Assembly: GCA_938028705.1 (NCBI GenBank)
Contig: CALIZI010000150.1
Location: forward strand, 1 to 64,000
Direction of reading: 5' to 3'
Origin: an uncultured Saprospiraceae bacterium
Lineage (GTDB): Bacteria; Bacteroidota; Bacteroidia; Chitinophagales; Saprospiraceae
Length of the DNA: 64,000 bases
Of the stretch, positions 47,701-62,700 are shown piece after piece (positions within the stretch are counted from its first letter, which is position 1; each line of letters opens with the position of its first letter). Made by a program: the position numbers and the translations under genes. The notes under the pieces are model-generated. The model worked only from the letters and a program-made list of their open reading frames with translations, searched no databases and was not told where the DNA came from.

Positions 47701-50700
47701 AACACTCGCAGGTGGACAGTCGCCAAGCGTAGCGATTGGCGATTTGATTACCTTCAACATTACCCTTGCCAATCAAGGTACATTGGATGCTTATAATATT
47801 GAATTGGTAGATTATCTTCCGACAGGACTTGTGCTTGCAGACCCGAATTGGATTGCAGGTCAGGCAGCCAACGAGGTATTCTACACCGTACCCGGACCAC
47901 TCGCGCCCAACACAAGTATGGTCGTGCCGATTACAATGCAAGTGACTTCCGCAGCCGCTGCAGGTAATAATACCAACTTCACCGAAATCAGTCAGGCAGA
48001 TGATGACACCGACCCAAGCAACACACCGCCGACAGACGTAGATTCCGACCCGGACAACGACCCGAACAACGACGGTCCTGTTTCGGATAATGAAATGAAC
48101 AACGGCAACGGTGACGAAGACGACCACGACCCGCAAGATTTCTTCGTAGAAAACTTTGACCTTGCATTGGTTAAAACACTCGCAAATACACAATCTTTAC
48201 CGATTGCAGCCGGCGATAATGTTACTTTCATTATCGAAGTATTCAATCAAGGTAATGTATTCGCTTATAGTATAGAAATTACTGATTACCTGCCCGCAGG
48301 TACGACTTTAAATGATGCACTTTGGACAGATAACGGAGACGGCACAGCTACATACACCGGTATGACAGGCGCACTCGCTCCGGGCGCATCTTTTAATGTA
48401 CCGATTACCATTCAATTGGATGCTAATTTCATGGATACGTCTATCACGAATTTCTCTGAAATCAGCGCGGCAGACGACGACCTCGACCCGAATAATACGC
48501 CACCAACAGACATTGATTCTACACCGGACGACGACGACAGTAACGACGGCACACCGGACGACAACGTAACCGACAACAGCAACGGCGACGAAGACGACCA
48601 CGACCCCGAAACCGTACCAATTGGTCAAACATTTGACTTAGCATTAGTCAAAACAGTTGACCCGAATCAGCCTATGCCTATCGTCCCCGGCGATTTGGTG
48701 ACTTATCAAATTGATGTCATCAATCAAGGAACTTTAGAGGCTTATAATGTAGAAGTAGTTGATTACACGCCAAGCGGAATGTTAGCTGCCGACCCATCGT
48801 GGTCAGTAGGTGCGAATCCGAGTGAATTATACCAAACCATTCCGGGACCAATCGCTCCGGGGGCAACGGTAACATTGACGCTTACCCTGCAAGTTGACCC
48901 GAATTACGCAGGAGGAGATACGCAAAACTTTGCAGAAATCACCCAAGCGGATGACGACACCGACCCAAGCAACGATCCGCCGACAGATATAGATTCTGAC
49001 CCCGATTCTGATGTAAATAATGATGGCGATTACGAAGACGACGCCACCGACAACACCAACGGCGACGAAGACGACCACGACCCTGCAGACGTATTCGTAC
49101 AGGTATTTGATTTAGCATTGGTAAAAACATTATCTCCTACACAGATGCTCCCCGTAGCTCCCGGTGATGATGTGACCTTTACATTAACTGTTACCAATCA
49201 AGGTAATGTAGATGCCTATTCGATTGAATTAGCGGATTACATTCCCTCAGATATGACTTTGAATGATTCAGATTGGACGGATAATGCAGGTGTAGCCGAA
49301 TTAAATGTACCCATCGCGGGCGCACTCGCTCCGGGCGCATCTACTACGGTTGACATCACATTAACAATCGACCCGAATTTCCAAGGCGATGAAATCACCA
49401 ATTATGCGGAAATTAGTGCTGCAGATAACGATACAGACGACACCAATACACCACCGACAGACATAGATTCTGACCCGGACGGCGACAACACCAACGATGG
49501 CGCACCCGAAGACAACGTAACGGACGGAACCAACGGAGACGAAGACGACCATGACCCCGAAACCGTTCCTGTCGGACAAGTATTTGATTTAGCATTAATC
49601 AAAACACTCGCGCCCGGACAACCAAATCCGGTAGCTCCCGGCGACTTGGTGACTTACGAAATTACAGTCTTCAATCAAGGTACGCTTGATGCCTATAATG
49701 TGGATGTAGTCGATTACATCCCCGCAGGTTTCACTTATGCAGACAATGATTGGAATATAGGCGGCTCACCCAACGAATATTACCAACTCATTCCCGGACC
49801 AATCGCGCCGGGCGGTGCTGTGGTATTGGATTTGACCTTACAGGTTGACGCGAATTTTGCAGGGGGAACTACTACTAACTATGCAGAAATCGCAAGTGCG
49901 GACGATGACAACGACCCGACCAATACGCCGCCAACCGACACCGATTCCACGCCCGATAGCGACAATTCAAATGACGGTGATTCGGAAGATGATGTAACCG
50001 ACAATACCAACGGTGACGAAGACGACCACGACCCCGCAGAAGTAGTGGTAGAAATATTTGATTTAGCATTGGTAAAAACTGTCGCAGCCGCACAGACCTT
50101 CCCCGTATTACCGGGCGATGATGTGACCTTTACATTGACGGTGACCAATCAAGGTACAATAGATGCTTACGCGATTGATTTGACGGATTACATTCCGGCG
50201 GATATGAGTTTGAATGATGCGGATTGGTCAGAGAATATTCCCGGCGAAGCCGATTTGAATGTACCACTCGCAGGACCAATCGCTCCCGGCGCATCCGTTA
50301 CGGTGGACATCACCTTAATGATTGACCCGACATTCCAGGGCGATGCCATCACAAATTATGCGGAAATTTCAGACGCAGATGATGACAACAACCCGAATAA
50401 TACGCCACCAACGGATATAGATTCCACCCCTGACGCAGACGGCAATAATGACGCAGGTGGTGACCCCGATTCACCCGCAGACAACGCCACCGACGGTGAC
50501 GGTACAGGTGCAATAGGCGACGGCGACCCGACAACGGACGAGGACGACCACGACCCCGAAACCATCCCTGTCGGTCAGATATTTGACCTGGCATTAATCA
50601 AAACATTGGCGGCTGGTCAGTCTCCAAATGTAGCGATTGGCGATTTGATTACTTTTAATATCACCATTGCCAATCAAGGTACGCTTGATGCTTATAATGT

Positions 50701-53700
50701 TGAAATCGTCGATTACCTACCCGCAGGTCTTACTTTGGCAGATGCCAATTGGTTGCCCGGTCAGGTAGCGAATGAAGTATTCACGACCTACGCCGGACCG
50801 CTTTCACCCAATACAAGTACAGTCATTCCACTGACACTTGAAGTGACCGCAGCGGCTGCCGGAGGCGATACGCAAAACTTTGCAGAAATCACAAGTGCCG
50901 ACGACGATACTGACCCGACCAACACGCCGCCAACTGACATCGACTCTACACCGGATGACGACCCGAATAATGACGGTCCTTATACAGATAATGATTTTGA
51001 CAATACAAATGGTGACGAAGACGACCACGACCCTGAAGATTTCTTTATTGAAATTTTCGACCTCGCACTCGTCAAAACACTCGCACCAAATCAGCCGATG
51101 CCGATTACGCAAGGCGATGATATTACTTTCGTAGTAGAAGTATTTAATCAAGGTAATATTGATGCTTATAATGTTGAAATCACGGATTACATTCCAACAG
51201 GTACAACATTAAATGATGTATTCTGGACAGATAACGGCAACGGTACAGCAACATACAGCGCAATACCCGGACCAATCGCGCCCGGAGCTTCCGCTATAGT
51301 TGGAATTACTATTGAATTAGACCCGAATTTCATAGACTTGGAAATCACCAACTATGCTGAAATCAGCGCAGCCGATGATGACCTTGACCCGAATAATGAC
51401 GCACCGGAAGATATAGATTCCACACCCGACCCGTTCAACAACAACGATGCAGGTGGTGATCCGGATTCTCCGGCAGACAACGCCACAGACGGTGACGGTA
51501 CAGGTACAGTAGGTGACGGCGACCCGATAACAGACGAGGACGACCACGACCCGGAAACCGTTCCGGTCAATCAAACTTTTGACTTGGCATTGGTCAAAGT
51601 CCTCGACCCTGCACAAGCAATGCCCGTCAATCCGGGCGATTTGGTGACGTACTTTATTACGGTCTCCAATCAAGGTACATTATTAGCTTATAATATTGAA
51701 GTAGTGGATTATATCCCTGCCGGAATGTTATTGGCAGATGCAACTTGGATGCCGGGTGCCAACCCATCCGAGACCTTCCAAACCATTCCGGGACCAATCC
51801 TCCCCGGCGATGATATGGTCTTGAGTTTGACCTTACAGGTTGACCCGAATTATGCAGGAGGTGACTTACAAAACTTCGCCGAAATCAGCGAAGCCGACGA
51901 CGACACCGACCCGAATAATACGCCACCGACAGATATAGATTCTGACCCGGATACTGATCCGGATAATGACGGTAATTATACGGATGATGTAACAGATAAT
52001 ACCAATGGCGACGAAGACGACCACGATCCGGCAGACCTTTTTGTAGAAGTATTTGATTTAGCTTTAGTTAAAACAATGTCTTTTACCCAAACAATGCCCG
52101 TAGCTCCCGGCGATGATGTCACATTCACATTGACGGTGACTAATCAGGGTAATGTTGATGCGTATTCTATCGAATTAGTGGATTACATTCCAGCGGATAT
52201 GAGTTTGAATGATCCGGATTGGACAGAGAATGTCGCGGGAATAGCTGATTTGAATGTACCAATCGCAGGCGCATTAGCTCCGGGTGCTTCTACAACGGTG
52301 GACATCACATTGACCATTGACCCGACCTTCCAGGGCGATGCCATTACAAATTATGCGGAAATCGCAGGCGCAGACAACGACACAGACGATACCAACACGC
52401 CACCGACAGATGAAGATTCTACACCGGACGGCGACGATAGCAATGATGCAGGTGGCTCACCCGATTCACCAACGGATGACAGTACAAACGGTGACGGCTC
52501 AGGCGCACCCGGCGATACTGATCCGACAACGGACGAAGACGACCACGACCCCGAAACATTTGAAGTACAACAAACCTTCGACCTCGCATTGGTCAAAGTC
52601 CTCGACCCTGCACAGCCGATGCCGGTCAATCCGGGCGATATGCTGACTTACTTCATTACGGTCTATAATCAAGGTACAGTCGATGCCTACGATATTGAAG
52701 TAGTAGATTATATTCCTGCGGGAATGTTATTGGCAGACGCAAATTGGTCTTTGGGTGTCAACACATCGGAGGCTTACCAAACTTACGCCGGACCAATAGC
52801 TCCGGGTGCTAATGCGGTATTGCCTATCGTGATGCAAGTTGACCCGAATTATGCAGGTGGTGATTTACAAAACTTCGCTGAAATCAGCGCAGCCGACGAC
52901 GACACCGACCCGAATAATACGCCACCAACTGACGTGGATTCAACACCGGATAGTGATGATAGCAATGAAGGAGATTTCGTTGATGATGTCACCGACAATA
53001 CCAACGGCGACGAAGACGACCACGACCCGGCAGACGTATTTGTAGAAGTATTTGATGTAGCATTGGAAAAAATCCTATCGCCAAATCAATCGCTACCTCT
53101 AGTTCCCGGTGATGATGTGACCTTTACACTCGTCATTACGAATGAAGGAAATGTTGATGCGTATTCCATCGAATTAGTGGATTACATTCCGGCTGATATG
53201 AGCTTGAATGATGCGGATTGGACAGAAACGAATGGTATTGCTTATTTGAATAATGCCATCACCGGACCACTCGCGCCCGGCGCATCGGCTATGGTGGATA
53301 TTACATTTACCATCAATCCGAATTTCCAAGGCGAAACCATCACCAATTACTCAGAAATCAGTGCTGCGGATAATGACACCGACCCAACAAACGATCCGCC
53401 AACTGACGAAGATTCCACACCGGATGATATTGATAATGGTGAAGACGAGGACGATTACGACCCTGAAACCGTACCTGTCGGACAAGTATTTGATTTGGCA
53501 TTGACCAAAATGTTGACCGACCCGAACAAACTCTACTATCCGGGCGATAGCGTGACCTTCACCATTGAAGTCACCAATCAGGGTACGATTGATGCTTACG
53601 ATGTACAAATCATTGACTACATTCCAAGCAATACGACATTGGCAGACGTGAATTGGTTTATGGGCTTTGGCGGAAACGTAGCTTTCTACCAAATGGCAGG

Positions 53701-56700
53701 ACCAATCGCAGCCTACGGTGGTACACAAACGGTGGATATTACGCTGATTATCAACCCGACGATTAGCAATGTACAGAGTATTCTCAACCTTGCGGAAATC
53801 AGTGGTGCAGAAGACGAAAACGGTATTCCGCAAGACGATATAGATTCTACACCAAACGGAAATCCTGACGATGACAATCTATTCGTAGATGACAATATCG
53901 ACAGTGTATTTGGTGATGAAGACGACCACGATCCGGCAGTAGTGCCATTGAGTTACTTCGATTTGGCATTAATCAAAACCGTCTCCAACGCGCAAGTTAT
54001 GCCCGTAGGACCCGGCGATGATATTACATTTACATTAGCCATTACAAATCAAGGAAATGTAGATGCCTATAATATCGAATTGGCAGATTATATTCCAACT
54101 GATTTAATATTAAATGATGCAGATTGGACAGATAATGCAGGTACAGCCGAATTAAATACACCAATCGCCGGACCAATCGCACCCAATGCGACGACGACGA
54201 TAGATATTACATTCACCATTGATGCGAATTTCCAAGGCACCTCTATCACCAACTACGCTGAAATCAGCGGAGGCGATGATGACGGCGACCCAACGACTGA
54301 CGCACCGGAAGATATAGATTCTACACCGGACAGCAATGACGGCAATGACGCAGGTGGCGAACCCGATTCACCGGCTGACGACAGCACAGGCGGTGACGGT
54401 ACAGGTACTCCGGGCGACGACAATCCAAATACGGATGAAGACGACCACGACCCGGCGACATTTGAAGTGGAGCAAACATTTGATTTAGCATTAATTAAAA
54501 CGCTTGCGGCAGGACAATCGCCCAACGTATCTATCGGCGATTTTGTGACCTATAATATTACAGTCGCAAATCAAGGTACAATTGATGCGTATAATGTAGA
54601 AGTAGTCGATTATATCCCTGCGGGAATGACAGTAGCTGACCCGAATTGGATTGCAGGACAAGCGGTGAACGAATACTTCACAACGATTCCTTTCTTAGCG
54701 AAAAATACAAGTACGGTCATTAGTATTACTTTGGAAGTGCAGCCGGACATCGTAGGCGGTACATCTCAAAACTTTGCTGAAATCAGCGATGCAGATGACG
54801 ATACCGACCCAACGAATACACCACCGACAGACATCGACTCTGACCCGGATGACGACCCGAATAATGACGGTCCATCCAGCGACAACTACACCAACAACTT
54901 CAACGGTGACGAAGACGACCACGACCCCGCAGAAGTATTTGTAGAAATATTTGATTTGGCTTTGGTCAAAACAGTATCAAGCGCACAAACCTTCCCCGTA
55001 GGACCGGGCGATGATGTGACCTTTACATTGACCATTACAAATCAAGGAAATATTGATGCGTATAATATTGAAATAGCGGATTACATCCCGTCTGATATGA
55101 GTTTGAATGATCCCGATTGGGCAATTTCAAACACATCCGGCGCAGCCGGGTTAGTGATGCCGATACCCGGACCACTTGCGCCCGGCTTCTCGACTTCCGT
55201 TGATATTACGCTAATGATTGACCCGACCTTCCAAGGCGATGAAATCACAAATTATGCAGAAATCAGTGGCGCAGATGACGACCAAAATCCGAACAATGCA
55301 CCACCAAACGACGAAGATTCCACGCCCGACAGTGACAACACCAACGACGGCGCACCGGAAGACAACGTAACCGATAATACCAACGGCGACGAAGACGACC
55401 ACGACCCCGAAACTATCCCCGTAGGTCAGTCATTCGACCTTGCTTTGGTCAAAACACTTGACCCGACACAGCCGAATCCGGTAGCTCCCGGAGATATGGT
55501 GACGTATAATATTGCTGTCATCAATCAAGGTACTTTGGATGCTTATAATGTGGACGTAGTGGATTACATTCCGGCAGGATTTACATTGGCAGATGCCAAT
55601 TGGTCACCGGGTGCAGTCACAAGCGAAGTCTATCAATTGATTCCCGGACCAATCATGCCGGGTGCTACGGTAGTCTTGGAATTGACCTTACAAGTGGATG
55701 CGAATTATGCAGGTGGTACATCAACCAACTTTGCTGAAATCAGCGAAGCCGACGATGACCAAGACCCAAGCAACGATCCACCACAAGACGCAGATTCGAC
55801 ACCGGATAATGACAATACCAACGACGGTACACCGGAAGACGACGACACCGACAATACCAACGGTGACGAAGACGACCACGACCCGGCGGATATTACAGTA
55901 GAAATATTTGACTTGGCATTGGTGAAAACAGTCGCACCTTCACAAACATTCCCTGTATTTCCGGGCGATGATGTGACCTTTACGCTGACTGTTTCCAATC
56001 AAGGTACTGTTGATGCGTACAATATTGCATTAGCCGATTACATTCCGATTGATATGAGTTTGAATGATGCGGATTGGACGGAAAATGTAGCGGGTATCGC
56101 AAACTTGAATATGCCAATTACTTCATTAGCCGCAGGTGCAAGTACAACGGTTGAAATTACCTTGAATATTGACCCAACATTCCAAGGGGAAGACATCACC
56201 AACTTTGCAGAAATCACCGAAGCGGATGATGACACCGACCCAACGAATGACGCACCGGAAGACATAGATTCGACACCGGACGATGACAATAATAACGACG
56301 GCGCACCGGAAGACAATATCACCGACAACACCAACGGTGATGAAGACGACCACGACCCTGAGACGATTCCTGTCGGTCAAATATTTGACTTGGCATTAAT
56401 CAAAACACTTGCGGCAGGTCAGTCTCCAAATGTCTCTATCGGCGACCAAGTGACTTACAATATTACAGTGGCAAATCAAGGTACGCTTGATGCTTATAAT
56501 ATTGAAGTCGTAGATTATATTCCTGCGGGAATGATAATGGTAGATCCGAATTGGACACCGGGACAGGTAGCGAATGAATACTTCACGTCTATCAATTTCT
56601 TGGCAGCCAATACAAGTACAGTCATTACGATTACGCTTGAGGTTGGACCGGATATCACAGGCGGTACATCTCAAAACTTCGCTGAAATCAGCAATGCAGA

Positions 56701-59700
56701 TGACGACATGGATCCGAATAATACGCCACCAACTGATATAGATTCGACACCAGACGACGACGACACCAACGATGGTCCATATACCGACGACATCACCGAT
56801 AATACGAATGGTGACGAAGACGACCACGACCCGGCAGAAGTATTTATTGAAATATTTGACTTGGCATTGACCAAAACACTTGACCTCAACCAGCCAATGC
56901 CAATTACACCCGGCGGTGATGCGACTTTCTTAGTGGAAGTCATCAATCAGGGTAATATTGATGCTTATGATATTGTACTGACCGATTATTTACCAACAGG
57001 CACTACATTAAATGATGCCAATTGGATGGACAACGGTGACGGTACAGCAACATACAACTCAATTGCCGGACCAATTGCTCCGGGCAATGCTGTCACCGTT
57101 TCAATTACGGTTCAATTAGATGCGACATTCGCAGAAAATAGTATTACCAATTTCTCTGAAATAAGTAGTGCAGACGACGACCTCGATCCGAATAATGACC
57201 CACCAACAGACGTGGATTCTACACCGGATGCAGATGGTAGCAATGATGCAGGTGGCGAACCCGATTCACCTTCGGATGATAGCACAGCCGGTGACGGCTC
57301 AGGCGCACCGGGCGACGAAGATCCAACTACGGATGAAGACGACCACGACCCTGCAACTACACCTGTCGGACAAGTATTTGATTTGGCATTGACCAAAATA
57401 CTACTCAATCCGAATGATACATATTACATCGGCGATGATGTAACGTTCCAAATCGAAGTCACCAATCAAGGTACATTAGATGCCTATAATGTGGACATCG
57501 TGGACTACATCCCCGCAGGCTTGACGCTCAATGATGCCAACTGGATTTCTGGTTTTGGTAATGAAGCATTTACCACAATCGCAGGACCAATCGCAGCTTA
57601 TGGCGGTACGAGTTTGGTGGATATTACGGTAACGATTGATGCAACATTCACAGGCGGTACGCTCACCAATTTTGCGGAAATCACAGACGCAGAAGACGAG
57701 GACGGCAACCATCCGCAAGACGTAGATTCTGATTCGGATAATGACCCAACTAACGATGGTCCACACGTAGATAATGAGACAAACAATCTCAACGACGACG
57801 AAGACGACCACGATCCGGCAGACATCACAGTCGATGTATTTGACTTGGCACTCTTGAAAGATTTGTCACCAAATCAGACGCTTCCGGTATTCCCCGGACA
57901 AGACGTGACCTTCATTTTGACGGTCTATAATCAAGGTACGGTAGCTGCACAAAATGTACTCCTTACGGATTACATCCCGGCAGGATATGTCTTGAATGAT
58001 AATGACTGGACTTCAGTTTCTCCAACAGAAGCGAATACAGTTGTACCCGGACCGATTGCTGCAGGTTCAAGCGCGAGCGTAGCCGTCACGATGACGGTAC
58101 AGCCCGGCGCAACCGCAAGTGATTTGGTCAACTACGGTGAAATCACAGACGCAGAAGATACCGAAGGCAATCATCCACCGGACACCGATTCTACACCGGA
58201 CAATACCAACGACGACCCATCGGTGGACGGCGTAACAGACGGTACAGGTGGCGACGAGGACGACCACGATCCGGCTACTGTTCCGATTAGTGGATTTGAC
58301 TTGGCATTGAATAAAGTATTGAGCGATCCGGCTTCGGGCGGACCCGTTCAGTCAGGCGATGATATTACATTTACCGTTTTCGTTCACAATCAAGGTTCGG
58401 AAGATGCGTACAATGTACTCGTCACCGATTACATCCCGTCCGACCTCACATTGAATGATGCAGACTGGACTTCGGTAAGCGCGACAGAGGCGAATATCGT
58501 CATACCCGGACCAATCATGGCAGGTATGAGCGAAGAAGTTGAAATTACCCTTACCGTCAATCCGAATGTAAGTGGCAATTTGACGAATTATGCGGAAATT
58601 TCTGATGCAGAAGATGAAAACGGCAATCACCCGATTGACGCAGATTCTACACCGGATAATGACCCGAATAATGACGGTGACGCAGAGGATGAAGAGATTT
58701 TTGAAAATGGTGAAAACGGAAATGACGAAGACGACCACGATCCGGCAAGCGTATTTGTAGGTGAATTTGACTTGGCTTTAAGCAAAACTTTAGCCGGCGG
58801 ACAAGCCTCAACCGTAGCCGTAGGTGATTTGGTGACATTCCAAATTGAAGTCTTCAATCAAGGTGATTTCGATGCGGCTGATGTAGAAATTACAGATTAC
58901 ATTCCGGCTGGATTTACATTGGCAGACCCGAATTGGGTCAGTGTAGATGCTTCGACGGCAACAACCACGATTACCGGACCAATTACGGTCAATAGTAGCG
59001 AGATTGTTACCATTATACTTGAAGTAATGCCCGATGTTTCCGCAGGAAATCATGTCAATTTTGCAGAAATTTCTTACGCAGAAGATACCAACGACAATCC
59101 GCAGGATGATGTAGATTCTACCCCTGACGGCGACAATAACAATGATGCAGGCGGTTCACCGGATTCTCCGGCGGATGATAGCACAGGCGGTGACGGTACA
59201 GGTAATCCGGGCGACACCAATGCAGCTACGGACGAAGACGACCACGATCCGGCAGATATTAATGTAGAAGTATTCGACTTGGCACTTACAAAAGTATTGA
59301 GCGATACAACTATTAATTATTATCCCGGCTCTAATGTCACTTACACCATCGAAGTATTCAATCAAGGTTCGATTGACGCTTATAATGTAGAAATTTATGA
59401 CTACATACCAAGCGGACTCATCCTGAATGATACCGACTGGGCAAGCTTCACAGGAAGCGAAGCCGTAACGACTATCGCAGGACCGATTACCGTAGGCAAT
59501 AGCGTGACAGTGGACATCACTTTCACCATTGACCCGGACATCACTAGTGCGGATTCAGTAACGAATTTTGCTGAAATCACAAAAGGTGAAGACCTAAACG
59601 GTACACCACAAGACGACGTAGATTCTACACCGGATAATGACCCAACCAACGACGGCATACCGGAAGATGACGTAACCGACAACACCAACGGCGACGAGGA

Positions 59701-62700
59701 CGACCACGACCCGGCTACTTTGGATATTGAAATATTCGACTTGGCATTGATGAAAGTATTGGTCAACCCAACGGAGGCTTACTTCCCCGGCGATACGGTG
59801 ACCTTTACGCATGAAGTATTCAATCAAGGTACGGTGGACGCTTACAATATTGACGTAGCGGATTATATTCCAAGCGGATTGATATTAGCGGATAATGACT
59901 GGACACAAACAGGTACTACCGCATTCATCAGCCTGAATGGACCGATTGCCGTAGGCATGAGTGAGACGGTGGATATTACATTCATCATCGACCCAAGCCT
60001 TACAAGCGAAAGTTCGATACAGAACTTTGGTGAAATCGTAGGCGCAGAAGATGAAGACGGTCAGAAACCGGATGATATCGACTCCGAAGGCGATGCCAAC
60101 GATAGCAATGACGGTGATTATTCAGATAATGAAATATTTGAAGACGGTGAAAATGGAAATGACGAAGACGACCACGATCCGGCTCAGGTGAATGTCGATA
60201 TTTTCGACCTTGCATTGGTCAAAACATTGGCTGACCCAACAACAATTTACACTGTCGGTAGCGATGTCACTTTCAATGTCGAAGTCATCAATCAAGGTAC
60301 GGCAGACGCATATAATGTTGATGTTGTAGATTATATCCCAACCGGATTAATCTTGAATGATGCAGGTTGGAGTTTCCTCAATGCAGGTACAGCAACAAGG
60401 TCTATCACAGGACCGATACCTCCGGGAGCTTCCGAAATGCTGACGATTACCTTTACTATTGACCCGAACTTACCCGCAAGCGTGACTTCATTGGAGAACT
60501 TTGCTGAAATCAGCGGAGCGGAAGATGAAAATAACGATGTAGCAGAAGACATCGACTCCACACCGGATAGCGACGACAGCAATGATGCAGGCGGTGCATC
60601 AGACACAGCTTCTGATGATGCTACGGACGGTGACGGTACAGGCACACCGGGCGACAGCAATCCGGCAACGGATGAAGATGACCACGATCCGGCACTAGTA
60701 TCGGTAGGTACATTTGACTTGGCATTGATTAAAACATTGGCAGGTGGACAGAGTGCGATGGTAGCACCCGGAGACCTCGTTACCTTCCAGATTACTGTCT
60801 TTAATCAAGGTAATATTGATGCAACAGATGTAGTTATTATAGATTATATTCCGGCTGGATTTACGCTCGCGGACAGCGACTGGACGAGTACCAATCCTTT
60901 GAGTTTGAGAGCCACTTACACAATGACAAGCGTAATCGCTGCGGGTAGTTCTGAAACAGTAGAAATTACTTTGAAAGTTAATGGTAATGCACAAGGCGAT
61001 TACACCAACTTTGCAGAGATTGCTCACGCAGAAGATACGGACGGTAATGATATGGACGACAAAGATGTGGATTCCACACCTGACACCGATAATACCAACG
61101 ATGGTCCGGTCAGAGATGATACGACCAATAATAATGATGGCGACGAAGACGACCACGACCCGGCTACTGTTACGGTAGAATACTTCGACCTTGCATTGAC
61201 GAAAGTATTGGCGAGTTCACAAGTATATTACAATCCGGGCGATGCCGTTACCTTTACGATTGAAGTATTTAATCAAGGTACAATTCCGGCATACAACATA
61301 GCAGTGACGGATTATCCACCAACAGGTTTGACACTTGCGGATAATGACTGGACAGAATCATTTACGGGAGATATTCTTTATCAAATTCCGGGACCAATTG
61401 CACCGGGTGCTTCGACCACAGTGGATGTTACCTTCATTATTGATGCGAATGTTACTGATGCGAGTTTGACTAACTTTGCAGAAATTGCAGACGCAGAAGA
61501 TGCAGAGGGCAACCACCCGAATGATATTGATTCTAATCCGAATACCGACCCGACTGATGATGTAGTTATTTATGATAATGATACAGGCAGCACATTGGGT
61601 GATGAAGATGACCACGACCCGGCAGTAGTCTTGATTGGCGACCAAATATTTGACTTGGCATTGAGAAAAGTATTGGCGAATCCAAACGCGACTTACTTCG
61701 CAGGAGATGATGTTATCTTTACTATCGAAGTGATTAATCAAGGTACAATTGATGCTTACAACGTCAGCATCGTGGATTACATACCCGCAGGTATGATGCT
61801 CAACGATGCGAACTGGACCCTTGCCGCAGGCAACGAGGCATTCACCAATATCGCAGGACCGATTGCTGCCAACGGTGGTACGACTACCGTTGACATTACG
61901 CTTACGATTGATGCAAATACGAGTTTACAAAACTTCACAAATTATGCAGAAATCAACGGTGCGGAAGATGTAAATGGCATTGCACAAGATGACATCGACT
62001 CGACACCAGACAACAATCCGGGTAACGACCCACTACTTGTAGATGACGACATCAACAGCACGAATGGTGACGAGGACGACCACGATCCCGCTACCGTTTC
62101 ATTGAGTGTATTTGATTTGGCATTGGTCAAAACATTAAGCGCGACACAAAATACGCCTGTTGGCGTAGGCAGTGATGTGACATTTACATTGACCATCACC
62201 AATCAAGGTAATACAGATGCGTATAATGTCAATATTGCTGATTACATTCCAACAGGACTCATTTTGAATGATAATGACTGGATTGAAAATACACCGGGCG
62301 TAGCAGAATTGTTCTTCCCAATTGCAGGACCGATTGCCGCAGGCAGTTCGTATAATGTCGATATTACATTTACGGTAGATCCTACATTTACAGGTACTTC
62401 TATCACAAATTATGCGGAAATCAGCGAAGCTGATGATGATACCAATACGGCGAATACGCCGCCAACGGATAGCGATTCTACGCCGGACAGCGACGATACA
62501 AATGACGCAGGTGGCGCACCGGATACATCGTCAGATGACGCAACAGGCGGTGACGGTACAGGCACCCCCGGCAGCAACGATGCAGCTACGGACGAAGACG
62601 ACCACGACCCGGCAACGATTGAGATAGCGCAAATATTTGACCTTGCCTTAACAAAGGTATTGGCAAATCCGCAAGGTAATTACTACGCCGGTAATGATGT

